From positions 2,542,001 through 2,606,000 of the forward strand of contig NZ_CP008884.1 in NCBI RefSeq assembly GCF_000725385.1: DNA of 64,000 nt, in the 5' to 3' direction. Of this stretch, positions 1-7,225 are shown in pieces (position 1 is the stretch's first letter; the number at the start of each line of letters is the position of its first letter). The stretch is from Dyella japonica A8 (GTDB lineage: Bacteria; Pseudomonadota; Gammaproteobacteria; Xanthomonadales; Rhodanobacteraceae). The position numbers and the translations under genes were made by a program. The notes beneath the pieces are model-generated. The model was not told where the DNA came from. It worked only from the letters and a program-made list of their open reading frames with translations, and searched no databases.

Positions 1-1425
1 GCATCGTTCTTCGGCAGCGAACACTCGGGCCACCAGGTCTCGCGCATCACCTATACCAGCGAGCAGGTCGCTAGCGCGTCCACTGATGCGTTGAAGGTGG
101 CGGTGACGGAGAGCATCACCGTCATCAGCATGATCGTGGTCATGCTGCGCAACAGCGTATACCTCACGACGGCCTTGCTGATCCTGGTACCTGCCATCGT
201 GCTCATCGCCTCGGCGGTGAGTCGTCGCTACCGCATGGTCAGCAGGCGCATCCAGGGCATGATGGGTTCGGTCACCGGCACGGTGGACGAGATGATCAGG
301 GCCCATCGCGAAGTCCGCATCTATGGCGGGCAGAAGCAGGCCGACGACCGCTTCAAGCAGGTATCCGATCGCGCGCGCTATCTGAACATGAAGATCATCG
401 CCACCAGCGCCATCTCCGGCTCGTCCATCCAGACGGTAGCTTCGCTGGCGCTCGCGGGCATGGTGTTCCTGGCGTCGCGGCCGGCACAGATCGACCATAT
501 TTCGCCGGGTGTGTTCATCGCCGTGCTGACCGCCATGGGCGGCATGCTGTCGTCGCTGAAGCGCCTTACCAATGTGCAGTCCAATATGCAGACGGGCATC
601 GCGGCAGCCGAGAATCTTTTCTCGCTGATGGACCTGCCGCCGGAAGTGGATCGCGGCACCAAGCTGCTCGAGCGCACCAAGGGCGACCTGCGTTTCGACG
701 ACGTGAGGCTGGTTTATCCCCTCGGCGATTTCGAAGCCTTGTCCGGTGTGGATCTGTATTGCGCACCCGGTACGGTGACGGCGCTGGTGGGACGCTCGGG
801 CAGCGGCAAGAGCAGCCTGGTCAGCCTGTTGCCCCGTTTCAACGAGCCGAGCAGCGGGCGCATCCTGCTCGACGGTGAGAACTACGAGAACTACACGCTG
901 GACTCGCTGCGCCACCAGATTGCCTGGGTGGGCCAGAACGTCGTGCTGTTCGATGGCACGGTGGCGGAGAACATCGCCTATGGCGAGCTGGCCGGCGCCA
1001 GTGAGCAGGAAATCATCGCCGCGGCCGAGGCAGCCCATGCGATGGAGTTCATCGCGGGAATGCCCGAGGGCATCCATAGTCCGATCGGCGAGGGCGGCAA
1101 CCGTCTTTCCGGTGGTCAGCGGCAGCGCATAGCCATTGCGCGTGCCATTCTCAAGAACGCGCCAATCCTGGTGCTGGACGAGGCAACGAGCGCACTCGAT
1201 ACCGAGTCCGAGCGACTGATCCAGCAGGCGCTCCAGGGCCTGATGCGCGACCGCACGACGCTGGTGATCGCCCACCGTCTTTCCACCATCGAGCACGCTG
1301 ACCAGATCGCGGTGATGGACCGTGGCCACATCGTTGAGCGTGGCACGCATGCGGAACTGTTGGCTCAAGACGGGCAGTACGCGGCCTTGCACCGCATGCA
1401 GTTCCACAGCCAGCCTGGTGACTGA
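1..1425 (+). CDS. msbA: Lipid A export ATP-binding/permease protein MsbA, 5' end cut by window edge
   Basis: Inner-membrane ABC transporter that flips lipid A-core from the cytoplasmic to the periplasmic leaflet. The reading frame is open to base 1, so 474 C-terminal residues are visible of a usual length near 580-600. The visible part starts inside the transmembrane domain (membrane helices up to about visible residue 185) and continues into a complete nucleotide-binding domain: Walker A GRSGSGKSS (visible residues 264-272), signature LSGGQRQR (from 369), Walker B ILVLDEATSALD, and the H-loop AHRLST. The first start-like codon (TTG at 91) lies within conserved sequence and is not the true start. 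lpxK begins 10 nt after the stop, the classical msbA-lpxK pair, which supports MsbA over another ABC exporter. Confidence 0.95.
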   Translation, partial: ASFFGSEHSGHQVSRITYTSEQVASASTDALKVAVTESITVISMIVVMLRNSVYLTTALLILVPAIVLIASAVSRRYRMVSRRIQGMMGSVTGTVDEMIRAHREVRIYGGQKQADDRFKQVSDRARYLNMKIIATSAISGSSIQTVASLALAGMVFLASRPAQIDHISPGVFIAVLTAMGGMLSSLKRLTNVQSNMQTGIAAAENLFSLMDLPPEVDRGTKLLERTKGDLRFDDVRLVYPLGDFEALSGVDLYCAPGTVTALVGRSGSGKSSLVSLLPRFNEPSSGRILLDGENYENYTLDSLRHQIAWVGQNVVLFDGTVAENIAYGELAGASEQEIIAAAEAAHAMEFIAGMPEGIHSPIGEGGNRLSGGQRQRIAIARAILKNAPILVLDEATSALDTESERLIQQALQGLMRDRTTLVIAHRLSTIEHADQIAVMDRGHIVERGTHAELLAQDGQYAALHRMQFHSQPGD

Positions 1426-1434
1426 GGCCGTCGC

Positions 1435-2415
1435 ATGACGCTTGCCGAACGGCTCGAGTCGGCTTGGTATGGCACGGCCCGAGCGCCGTGGTGGACCACG
1501 CCGCTGTCGTGGCTCTACGGCGCGCTGACGGCATTGCGGCGCGGCCTCTATCGCATCGGCGTGCTGCGCCAAGTGCGCCTGCCGGTGCCGGTGATCGTCA
1601 TTGGCAACCTGAGCGTCGGCGGCACCGGCAAGACCCCACTGACCATTGCTCTGGCCGAGGCGCTGCGCCAGCGCGGTTACACGCCGGGTGTGGTCAGTCG
1701 CGGCTACGGTGGCACGCAGAAAGAGCCGCTGCTGCTGGGCGACGTACCGGACCCGTCCCGGGTGGGCGACGAACCCTGCCTGATCCGGGCCAGTGGCACG
1801 CCGGTAGCGATCGGGCGTGACCGGCCAGCCGCGGCCTGGCTGCTGCTGGCGGCTGGCTGTGACCTGGTCATCGCCGACGATGGCCTGCAGCACTATGCGC
1901 TGGCCCGTGATCTGGAAGTGTGCGTCATCGATGGCGTCCGGCGTTTCGGCAACGGACGCCTGCTTCCGGCCGGTCCGCTGCGCGAGCCGATGTCGCGCCT
2001 GGAGAGGGTGAGCTTTCGCGTCTGCAACGGTGGCGCCGTGGCGCCGGGTGACGTGCCCATGGAGCTTCGGGGCGGTACCGTGCGGGCCCTGCTCGACGAC
2101 CACATTCAGCCGTTGGCGGATTTCACCGGGCAGACCGTCCACGCCGTGGCCGCCATCGGGCACCCCGTGCGCTTCTTTGCCAGCCTGCGCTCCCAGGGGG
2201 TGCAGGTGATCGAGCACCCGTTCCCCGACCATCACGCATTCGTGGCGGGTGACCTCTCGTTCGGCGACAGCCAGCCCGTGCTGATGACCGAGAAGGATGC
2301 CGTGAAGTGCCGCGCTTTCGCCCAGCCCCATTGGTGGTCGGTGCCGGTGAGGGCAGTGCTGCCGCCCGCCTTTTTCGACGATGTCGAGGCGCGCCTGCGC
2401 CGATCCGGGCACTGA
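1435..2415 (+). CDS. lpxK: Tetraacyldisaccharide 4'-kinase LpxK
   Basis: Phosphorylates the 4' position of the tetraacyldisaccharide-1-phosphate lipid A precursor at the inner membrane, giving lipid IVA. The protein has 326 residues, the usual size. An N-terminal amphipathic or membrane-associated segment (about residues 20-45) precedes a P-loop GGTGKTP at 62-68, followed by the family segments SRGYGG and ADDGLQHY. The ATG at 1435 sits 10 nt after msbA and is clearly its operon partner. Transcription very likely ends at the hairpin directly behind it. Confidence 0.96.
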   Translation: MTLAERLESAWYGTARAPWWTTPLSWLYGALTALRRGLYRIGVLRQVRLPVPVIVIGNLSVGGTGKTPLTIALAEALRQRGYTPGVVSRGYGGTQKEPLLLGDVPDPSRVGDEPCLIRASGTPVAIGRDRPAAAWLLLAAGCDLVIADDGLQHYALARDLEVCVIDGVRRFGNGRLLPAGPLREPMSRLERVSFRVCNGGAVAPGDVPMELRGGTVRALLDDHIQPLADFTGQTVHAVAAIGHPVRFFASLRSQGVQVIEHPFPDHHAFVAGDLSFGDSQPVLMTEKDAVKCRAFAQPHWWSVPVRAVLPPAFFDDVEARLRRSGH

Positions 2416-2423
2416 CTCCCGAC

Positions 2424-2456
2424 AAAAAAAAGCCGACCCGTGAGGGTCGGCTTTTT
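2424..2456. terminator. Bidirectional intrinsic terminator between lpxK and the convergent glycine-zipper gene
   Basis: An A-tract, a 9-bp GC-rich stem (AGCCGACCC / GGGTCGGCT) with a GTGA loop, then a T-tract. The A and T runs on both sides let it work for lpxK and for the minus-strand gene. Confidence 0.9.
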
Positions 2457-2477
2457 CATGGGCCAAGGGTTCGCCGC

Positions 2478-2960
2478 TTACTGGATGCGGGCGATGTTGC
2501 CCTGCTGATCGATCTGCACCATGTCGCCCACGCGGATGGCGCTGGCGTCGGGCACGGTGATGTTGCTGTAGCCGCCATTACCCATGCGGATGCGCAAGGT
2601 GTAGCTGGCGTTCGGCTTGCCACTGTTGGCGCCGATGCGATTGCCCGCATAGCCGCCGCCGACCGCGCCGGCCACGGTGGCGAGGGTGTTGCCCTTGCCC
2701 TTGCCGACCTGGTTGCCCAGCACGCCGCCGGCGATGCCGCCGATGATGGTGCCGGCCATGCTGTGATCATTACCCTGGGTGATGTTCTGGTCGATGGATT
2801 CCACCGTGCCGCACTGGTCGCAGCGGAGGTAGATGCCGTCGTTGCGGACCAGCACGCCGTTGCGCGGCGCCGACTGCGACTGCGACTGAGCGCTGGCAGC
2901 GAACGGGCTGATGGCCATCAGGGCTGCCAGGGACAACACGGCGATACGGGGGGTGAACAT
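2478..2960 (-). CDS. Exported glycine-zipper 2TM domain protein
   Basis: Encodes 160 residues. The chosen start (MFTPRIAV) has GGAGAGA seven bases upstream. In-frame starts further upstream lack this and would place extra residues before the signal peptide. The N-terminus is a Sec signal peptide (hydrophobic LSLAALMAIS, then AASA before a Gln/Ser-rich stretch). The centre (about residues 68-115) is a glycine zipper (GTIIGGIAGGVLGNQVG, GAVGGGYAGNRIG) of the Rickettsia 17-kDa surface antigen/SlyB type. The C-terminus looks like a small beta domain. A Cys pair (RCDQCG) lies before the zipper, and there is no lipobox. Probably an outer-membrane or periplasmic structural protein; no specific function can be assigned. 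Confidence 0.85.
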   Translation of the reverse strand: MFTPRIAVLSLAALMAISPFAASAQSQSQSAPRNGVLVRNDGIYLRCDQCGTVESIDQNITQGNDHSMAGTIIGGIAGGVLGNQVGKGKGNTLATVAGAVGGGYAGNRIGANSGKPNASYTLRIRMGNGGYSNITVPDASAIRVGDMVQIDQQGNIARIQ

Positions 2961-3120
2961 GGACTTTCTCTCCATTGGGAAGGTGTTGCGTGACCAGTCT
3001 ATCCCGACATGCTGAATGATGGACTGAATGATTGGGCCGTAGCCCGTATGATGAGCACTTTCTCGCTCGGCCGTCGTGACCGGCACGTCACCGGACAACG
3101 TTCCTTTTTCTGGAGTTCCC

Positions 3121-3519
3121 ATGAGCCTTATCCAAGTTCCGGTTTCCTACGGCGAGCTGATCGACAAGATCACCATCCTGGAGATCAAGTCCAGGCAGAT
3201 CACCGACGCCGCCAAACTGGCCAACGTCCGCACCGAGCTGGACCTGCTCAATGCCACCTGGGCCGACCACACGGCATCGAAAACGGATATCGCCGCCGAG
3301 CGTGCGCGGCTGCTGGCGGTGAACGAAAGGCTGTGGGATATCGAGGACCGCATCCGCCTGAAGGAAAAGGCCCAGGCGTTCGACGCCGAGTTCATCGAGC
3401 TGGCGCGGTCGGTGTATTTCGAGAACGACGAGCGCGCCGCGGTGAAGCGCGAGATCAACGTCAAGCTGGGCTCGCAGCTGGTGGAAGAGAAGTCTTACCA
3501 GGATTACCGCGCGAAGTAA
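3121..3519 (+). CDS. DUF6165 family protein
   Basis: Encodes 132 residues starting MSLIQVPVSYGELIDKITIL, which matches the short DUF6165 family as I recall it. The protein is soluble, mostly helical and charged, with no signal peptide or membrane segment. The family has no assigned reaction; members are often found near lipopolysaccharide genes, as here between lpxK and a heptosyltransferase-type gene. The ATG at 3121 is preceded by TGGAG at a normal distance; a longer in-frame version from 3076 is less likely because it lacks family resemblance. Confidence 0.75.
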   Translation: MSLIQVPVSYGELIDKITILEIKSRQITDAAKLANVRTELDLLNATWADHTASKTDIAAERARLLAVNERLWDIEDRIRLKEKAQAFDAEFIELARSVYFENDERAAVKREINVKLGSQLVEEKSYQDYRAK

Positions 3520-3532
3520 CTGCGCGTGACCT

Positions 3533-3606
3533 TTGTGGGGGCACACTCTGTGTGCGACGGCTGTACGCCCCGGCGAGACAGTCGCGCACAGGGTGCGCTC
3601 CCACAG
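3533..3606. repeat. REP-like inverted repeat pair
   Basis: Two 26-nt arms in opposite orientation (3533-3558 and 3581-3606), 22 nt apart, between the DUF6165 gene and a convergent glycosyltransferase gene. The right arm is identical to both arms of the pair at 9112-9236. The left arm differs at five positions, all transitions. The arms begin with TGTGGG and contain the imperfect palindrome GCACACTCTGTGTGC. This resembles the dispersed REP/BIME elements of Pseudomonas and Xanthomonadales. Confidence 0.8.
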
Positions 3607-3616
3607 GTTTCGTTTT

Positions 3617-4660
3617 TCAGGCCAGGCCCAGGTGGCTGGCGCAGGCCTCGAAGCGTTCGACGACATCGTCGACGGTGATCAGGTCCATCACGCCCGGCTT
3701 TTCGATCTTGGCGCCCCAGGGGATCTCGCTGGCGGGCTTGCCGAGGAAGGCGAGCGCGGCTTCGTCGTACTTGTCCACGCACCAGCGGCGATCGGAATAG
3801 GGGCCGGAGCGGTTCGGGTTGCTCGCGGCGTGCAATCCCAGCACCTTGCCGCCGACCGCATTGGCCATGTGCATCGGGCCGGAATCCGGGGTCAGCAGCA
3901 TGGGGGCGCGCACCAGCAGGGCCATCATTTTCTTCAGGGTGTCCTTGCCGGTGAGGTCCAGGGGCCCATGCCGGCAGGCCGCCAGCACCGCATCGGCCAT
4001 GCGGCGTTCGAAGGCCGACGGGCCGCCTGACAGCGCTACGCGCCAGCCGCGCGCGGCGGCATGGTCCATCACGGCGGCATAGCGTTCCGGCCGCCAGTTG
4101 CGCAGCGAGTGGCTGGAGGTGGGGCTGACCAGCAGGGTCGGCTGGTCGCCCGGCAGCTGTTCGGCGGCCCAGGCGTGGGCTTCCTCGGGAATCGGGATGT
4201 CCCAGCGCACCTGCGTCTGCTTCAGCCCCAGCGGTTCGCAGAAGCTGCCCATGGCGTCCAGCACGTGTTCGCCGGTGCGGGCGGGGATGCGTTCGTTGAT
4301 CACCAGGCCGTGACCGTCCCTGGCACGGGCCTTGTCATAACCGACGCGTCGGCCGGCCTTGATGAACAGGCTGAGCAGGTTGGAGCGCAGCGCGACCTGC
4401 ATCTGCAGCAAGGCATCGAAACGCTGGCCCTTCAATGCCTCGCCGACGGCGCGCATGCCGGCCAGCCCGGCGCCCTTGTCGAAGGTGACGAAGTGGACGC
4501 CCGGCAGGTCGCCGACGAGCTTCCTTTCCAGCTTGCCGACGATCCAGGTGAGCTCGGTCTGCGGCCACGCGGCCTGCAGCGTGCGCACCAGCGGCACGAC
4601 GTGAGTGACGTCGCCGATGGCGGAAGTGCGCAGGATGCAGATCGAGGCGGGCGTGGACAT
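3617..4660 (-). CDS. Heptosyltransferase-type glycosyltransferase (GT family 9)
   Basis: Encodes 347 residues of the ADP-heptose:LPS heptosyltransferase fold. The N-terminus ILRTSAIGDVTHVVPL carries the conserved acidic residue (Asp17) used as catalytic base in WaaC-type enzymes. The C-terminal half has the nucleotide-sugar region SPTSSHSLRNW and the family motif TPDSGPMHMA. It should act at the cytoplasmic face of the inner membrane in LPS inner-core assembly. It is closer in its start motif to WaaC than WaaF, but the sequence alone does not settle the acceptor. It is divergent from the Kdo kinase gene, whose substrate is the neighbouring core sugar. Confidence 0.85.
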   Translation of the reverse strand: MSTPASICILRTSAIGDVTHVVPLVRTLQAAWPQTELTWIVGKLERKLVGDLPGVHFVTFDKGAGLAGMRAVGEALKGQRFDALLQMQVALRSNLLSLFIKAGRRVGYDKARARDGHGLVINERIPARTGEHVLDAMGSFCEPLGLKQTQVRWDIPIPEEAHAWAAEQLPGDQPTLLVSPTSSHSLRNWRPERYAAVMDHAAARGWRVALSGGPSAFERRMADAVLAACRHGPLDLTGKDTLKKMMALLVRAPMLLTPDSGPMHMANAVGGKVLGLHAASNPNRSGPYSDRRWCVDKYDEAALAFLGKPASEIPWGAKIEKPGVMDLITVDDVVERFEACASHLGLA

Positions 4661-4758
4661 GGATGGGCTGACCGATGGTGCGGGCGTGGCATGGAATCAG
4701 GGCAGCCCTCGGCTAGAATCACGGCACTTGGGCCTCAGGGCGGGCGTCTGACGTACAG

Positions 4759-5490
4759 ATGGCGATGCAGGAACGAATTCGCGAAGGCGCCACGGGTGCG
4801 ATTCTGTTCGACGCCGAGGTGTCGCCACAAGTCGAGGACGATTGGTTCGAGCCTGAGGCCTGGCGCGAGCGGGGCGGCTTGCGCCAGCAGTCGGGCGGCC
4901 GTGGCGGCGTGGCCATCATCGACACGCCTGCCGGCGAATGCGTGCTGCGCCATTACCGGCGCGGGGGCATGGTGGCCAGGCTGATGGGCGACCGTTACCT
5001 GTGGAAGGGCGCCGACCTGACGCGCAGCTTCAAGGAATTCCGCCTGCTCGGGCGCATCGCTGCGCTGGGCTTGCCAGGCGCGCCGCCCGTGGCCTGCCGG
5101 TACCGCCGGCATGGCATGTTCTATACCGCCGACCTGATCACCCGTCGCATCGCCAACGCGCAGACGCTGGCCGAATGCCTGGCCTCGGGACGGCTGGACG
5201 GCGAGATGGCCGAACTGGTGGGCGCGCTGGTGGCGCGTTTCCACCGGGCGGGGATCTGGCATGCCGACCTCAACGCCCACAACATCCTGGTCACGGACGA
5301 CGAGCTCTACCTGATCGATTTCGACCGTGGCCGCCAACGCGAGCCGGCGGACAGCTGGCAACAGGCGAACCTGCTGCGGCTGCGGCGGTCACTAGTCAAG
5401 CTTGGGGCCGCGGCACAAGGCGAGCCGGCTTTCGAGGAAACGTTGTGGAAGCCCCTGGTTTACCGCTATGAGCGCACACTGAGAGCATGA
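4759..5490 (+). CDS. kdkA: 3-deoxy-D-manno-octulosonic acid (Kdo) kinase
   Basis: ATP-dependent kinase that phosphorylates the single Kdo residue of the LPS inner core in organisms such as Haemophilus and Xanthomonadales. Encodes 243 residues with a protein-kinase-like fold. The catalytic loop is HADLNAHN (residues 168-175, Asp170) and the metal-binding IDFDRGR follows (Asp187, Asp189). Met at 4759 is followed by a second possible start at 4765. The stop overlaps the next gene by 4 nt (ATGA), so the downstream hydrolase is translationally coupled. Role assignment rests on the motifs plus the LPS neighbourhood. Confidence 0.9.
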   Translation: MAMQERIREGATGAILFDAEVSPQVEDDWFEPEAWRERGGLRQQSGGRGGVAIIDTPAGECVLRHYRRGGMVARLMGDRYLWKGADLTRSFKEFRLLGRIAALGLPGAPPVACRYRRHGMFYTADLITRRIANAQTLAECLASGRLDGEMAELVGALVARFHRAGIWHADLNAHNILVTDDELYLIDFDRGRQREPADSWQQANLLRLRRSLVKLGAAAQGEPAFEETLWKPLVYRYERTLRA

Positions 5491-6245
5491 ACTGGTCTTT
5501 GCATTTCCTGGGTGTCGGTGCGGCGCATGCCGTGGAGCTGGGCTCATCCGCCGTGGTGCTCGAGCACGATGGCAAGCCGATGCTGCTGATCGACTGCGGT
5601 CCCGACACGCTGGATCGCTACCTGGCCGCTTACGGCGAGCCGCCCCGCGCGATGTACATCACGCACACACACATGGACCACATCGGCGGCATGGAGCGCT
5701 TGTTCTTCCGCCTGTGGTTCGACGAGGCATGGCGGGGACGCACCAAGGTGTTCGTCCATGCCGGGCTGATGCCGTGGCTGCAGGCGCGCGTGGCGGATTA
5801 TCCGAACGTGCTGGCCGAGGGCGGCGTCAATTTCTGGGAGGCCTTCCGGCTGGTCACCTGCACGCGCGGATTCTGGCTGGATGGACTGTGGTTCGACGTG
5901 TTTGGCACGCGCCATCACATGGCCGGGACGTCCTACGGCGTGGCGCTGGCAGGCAGCTTCGCCTACACCGGCGATACGCGCCCGATTCCCGAAGTGCTCG
6001 CCCGGGTGGCGGGCGGTGACGAGTTGATCGCCCACGACTGCGGCCTGGTCGGCAATCCCTCCCATACCGGCATCGACGACATCGAGCGCGAGTATCCGGA
6101 AAGCTGGCGCCCGCGACTGCGGCTCTATCACTACGGCAGCGAGGCGGATGGTCAGGTGCTGGCCTCGCGCGGTTACGTCGTCGCGCGCACGGGCGGGCGC
6201 CTGGCGTTGCCGGCGCCGGCACCTTCGCGCCCTGACGCCGGCTGA
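5487..6245 (+). CDS. Metallo-beta-lactamase-fold metal-dependent hydrolase
   Basis: Encodes 252 residues of the MBL superfamily. The metal motif THTHMDHIGG (His60, His62, Asp64, His65) is complete. Later ligands are plausible in RHHMAGTSYG, AYTGDTRP (the acidic bridging ligand) and the HDCG segment. There is no signal peptide, so it is cytoplasmic. The arrangement is similar to RNase Z/PhnP-like phosphodiesterases, but the substrate is unknown. It overlaps kdkA by 4 nt and is followed by a DinB-like gene 26 nt later. Confidence 0.85.
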   Translation: MNWSLHFLGVGAAHAVELGSSAVVLEHDGKPMLLIDCGPDTLDRYLAAYGEPPRAMYITHTHMDHIGGMERLFFRLWFDEAWRGRTKVFVHAGLMPWLQARVADYPNVLAEGGVNFWEAFRLVTCTRGFWLDGLWFDVFGTRHHMAGTSYGVALAGSFAYTGDTRPIPEVLARVAGGDELIAHDCGLVGNPSHTGIDDIEREYPESWRPRLRLYHYGSEADGQVLASRGYVVARTGGRLALPAPAPSRPDAG

Positions 6246-6271
6246 GTGGCCTGACAGGAGTCCCGATCACC

Positions 6272-6775
6272 ATGGGTTCGCATCACCTTCGCAAACTGCT
6301 GCACTACCGCGCCTGGGCCGACCAGTTGACCTACGACGCTGTCGCCGCCCTGCCGCAAGGCGCTGCGACGGCGCCACGCGCGACCATCTTCGGCAATATG
6401 CTGCGCACGCTCAGCCATAGCTGGGTCGTCGACGATATTTTCCGGGCGCATCTGCAAGGACGCCCCCACGGTTACACCAGTCGCAACACGCCCGAGCCGC
6501 TCCCGCTGGATGAGCTGTGGGCGCGGCAGCAGGCCATGAATGCGTGGTACTTGGAGTACGGCTCGTCACTCACGCCGGAGCAGGCCTCGGAAATCGTCGC
6601 GTTCCAGTTCATCGGTGGTGGGGAAGGGCGGATGACCCGCGAGGAGATCATCCTCCACGTGGTCAACCATGCCACTTACCACCGGGGTTTCGTGGCGGAC
6701 ATGTTCTACCAGGTGCCGGCCAAGCCGCCGGCCACCGACCTGCCGGTGTTCCTGCGGGACGTGCCGCAGGGGTGA
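6272..6775 (+). CDS. DinB-family protein
   Basis: Encodes 167 residues of a four-helix-bundle DinB/YfiT-like fold. The putative metal-binding histidines lie in LSHSWVVDDIF (about residues 49-59) and HVVNHATYHRGFV (near residue 129 onward). Family members bind nickel or zinc, and some act as thiol-dependent transferases (mycothiol or bacillithiol types); gammaproteobacterial members mostly have no known substrate. It ends the kdkA operon. The ATG at 6272 follows AGGAG (GACAGGAGTCCC) at good spacing. Confidence 0.85.
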   Translation: MGSHHLRKLLHYRAWADQLTYDAVAALPQGAATAPRATIFGNMLRTLSHSWVVDDIFRAHLQGRPHGYTSRNTPEPLPLDELWARQQAMNAWYLEYGSSLTPEQASEIVAFQFIGGGEGRMTREEIILHVVNHATYHRGFVADMFYQVPAKPPATDLPVFLRDVPQG

Positions 6776-6796
6776 GCGAGACCGCCTGGCGCTATC

Positions 6797-6825
6797 TTGT
6801 GTGAACGGGCCGGGCCGGCTATCCT
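6797..6825 (+). promoter_or_regulatory. Probable sigma70 promoter of tRNA-Ser
   Basis: TTGTGT (6797-6802), a 17-bp spacer and TATCCT (6820-6825), 50 nt before the tRNA. It is the best promoter-like match in this gap. Confidence 0.5.
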
Positions 6826-6875
6826 TTCGCCTCTTTGCCGGGACGTGAGTCCCTGGCGAGCGGTTTCACCATTGC

Positions 6876-6968
6876 GGAGAGGTGTCCGAGTGGTTGAAGG
6901 AGCACGCCTGGAAAGTGTGTATACGGCTTATCCCCGTATCGCGGGTTCGAATCCCGCCCTCTCCGCCA
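6876..6968 (+). tRNA. tRNA-Ser (anticodon GGA)
   Basis: Class II tRNA of 93 nt with encoded CCA. The acceptor stem pairs GGAGAGG with CCTCTCC, with discriminator G. The anticodon loop CTGGAAA gives GGA, reading UCC and UCU. A long variable arm typical of serine tRNAs (TATACGGCTTATCCCCGTAT) and the T arm GCGGG-TTCGAAT-CCCGC follow. Confidence 0.97.
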
Positions 6969-7020
6969 GTGAGTGAAACCGAGCGACGGCCCAGAGTCGA
7001 CGCACAAAGCACGTCTCTAT

Positions 7021-7130
<110 letters not shown>

Positions 7131-7170
7131 GCCTTTTCGGCCCCCGGATCTGCCCGTGTCGCAGGCGTTA

Positions 7171-7199
7171 CTGACTTGCCACGGTCGACTTGGCACAAT
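7171..7199 (+). promoter_or_regulatory. Possible dnaX promoter
   Basis: CTGACT (7171-7176), 17-bp spacer, CACAAT (7194-7199). Each box matches 4 of 6 consensus positions; the dnaX start lies 26 nt downstream. Weak on its own. Confidence 0.35.
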
Positions 7200-7225
7200 C
7201 GGTGTTCGCCCCAAGGTATCCAGGC

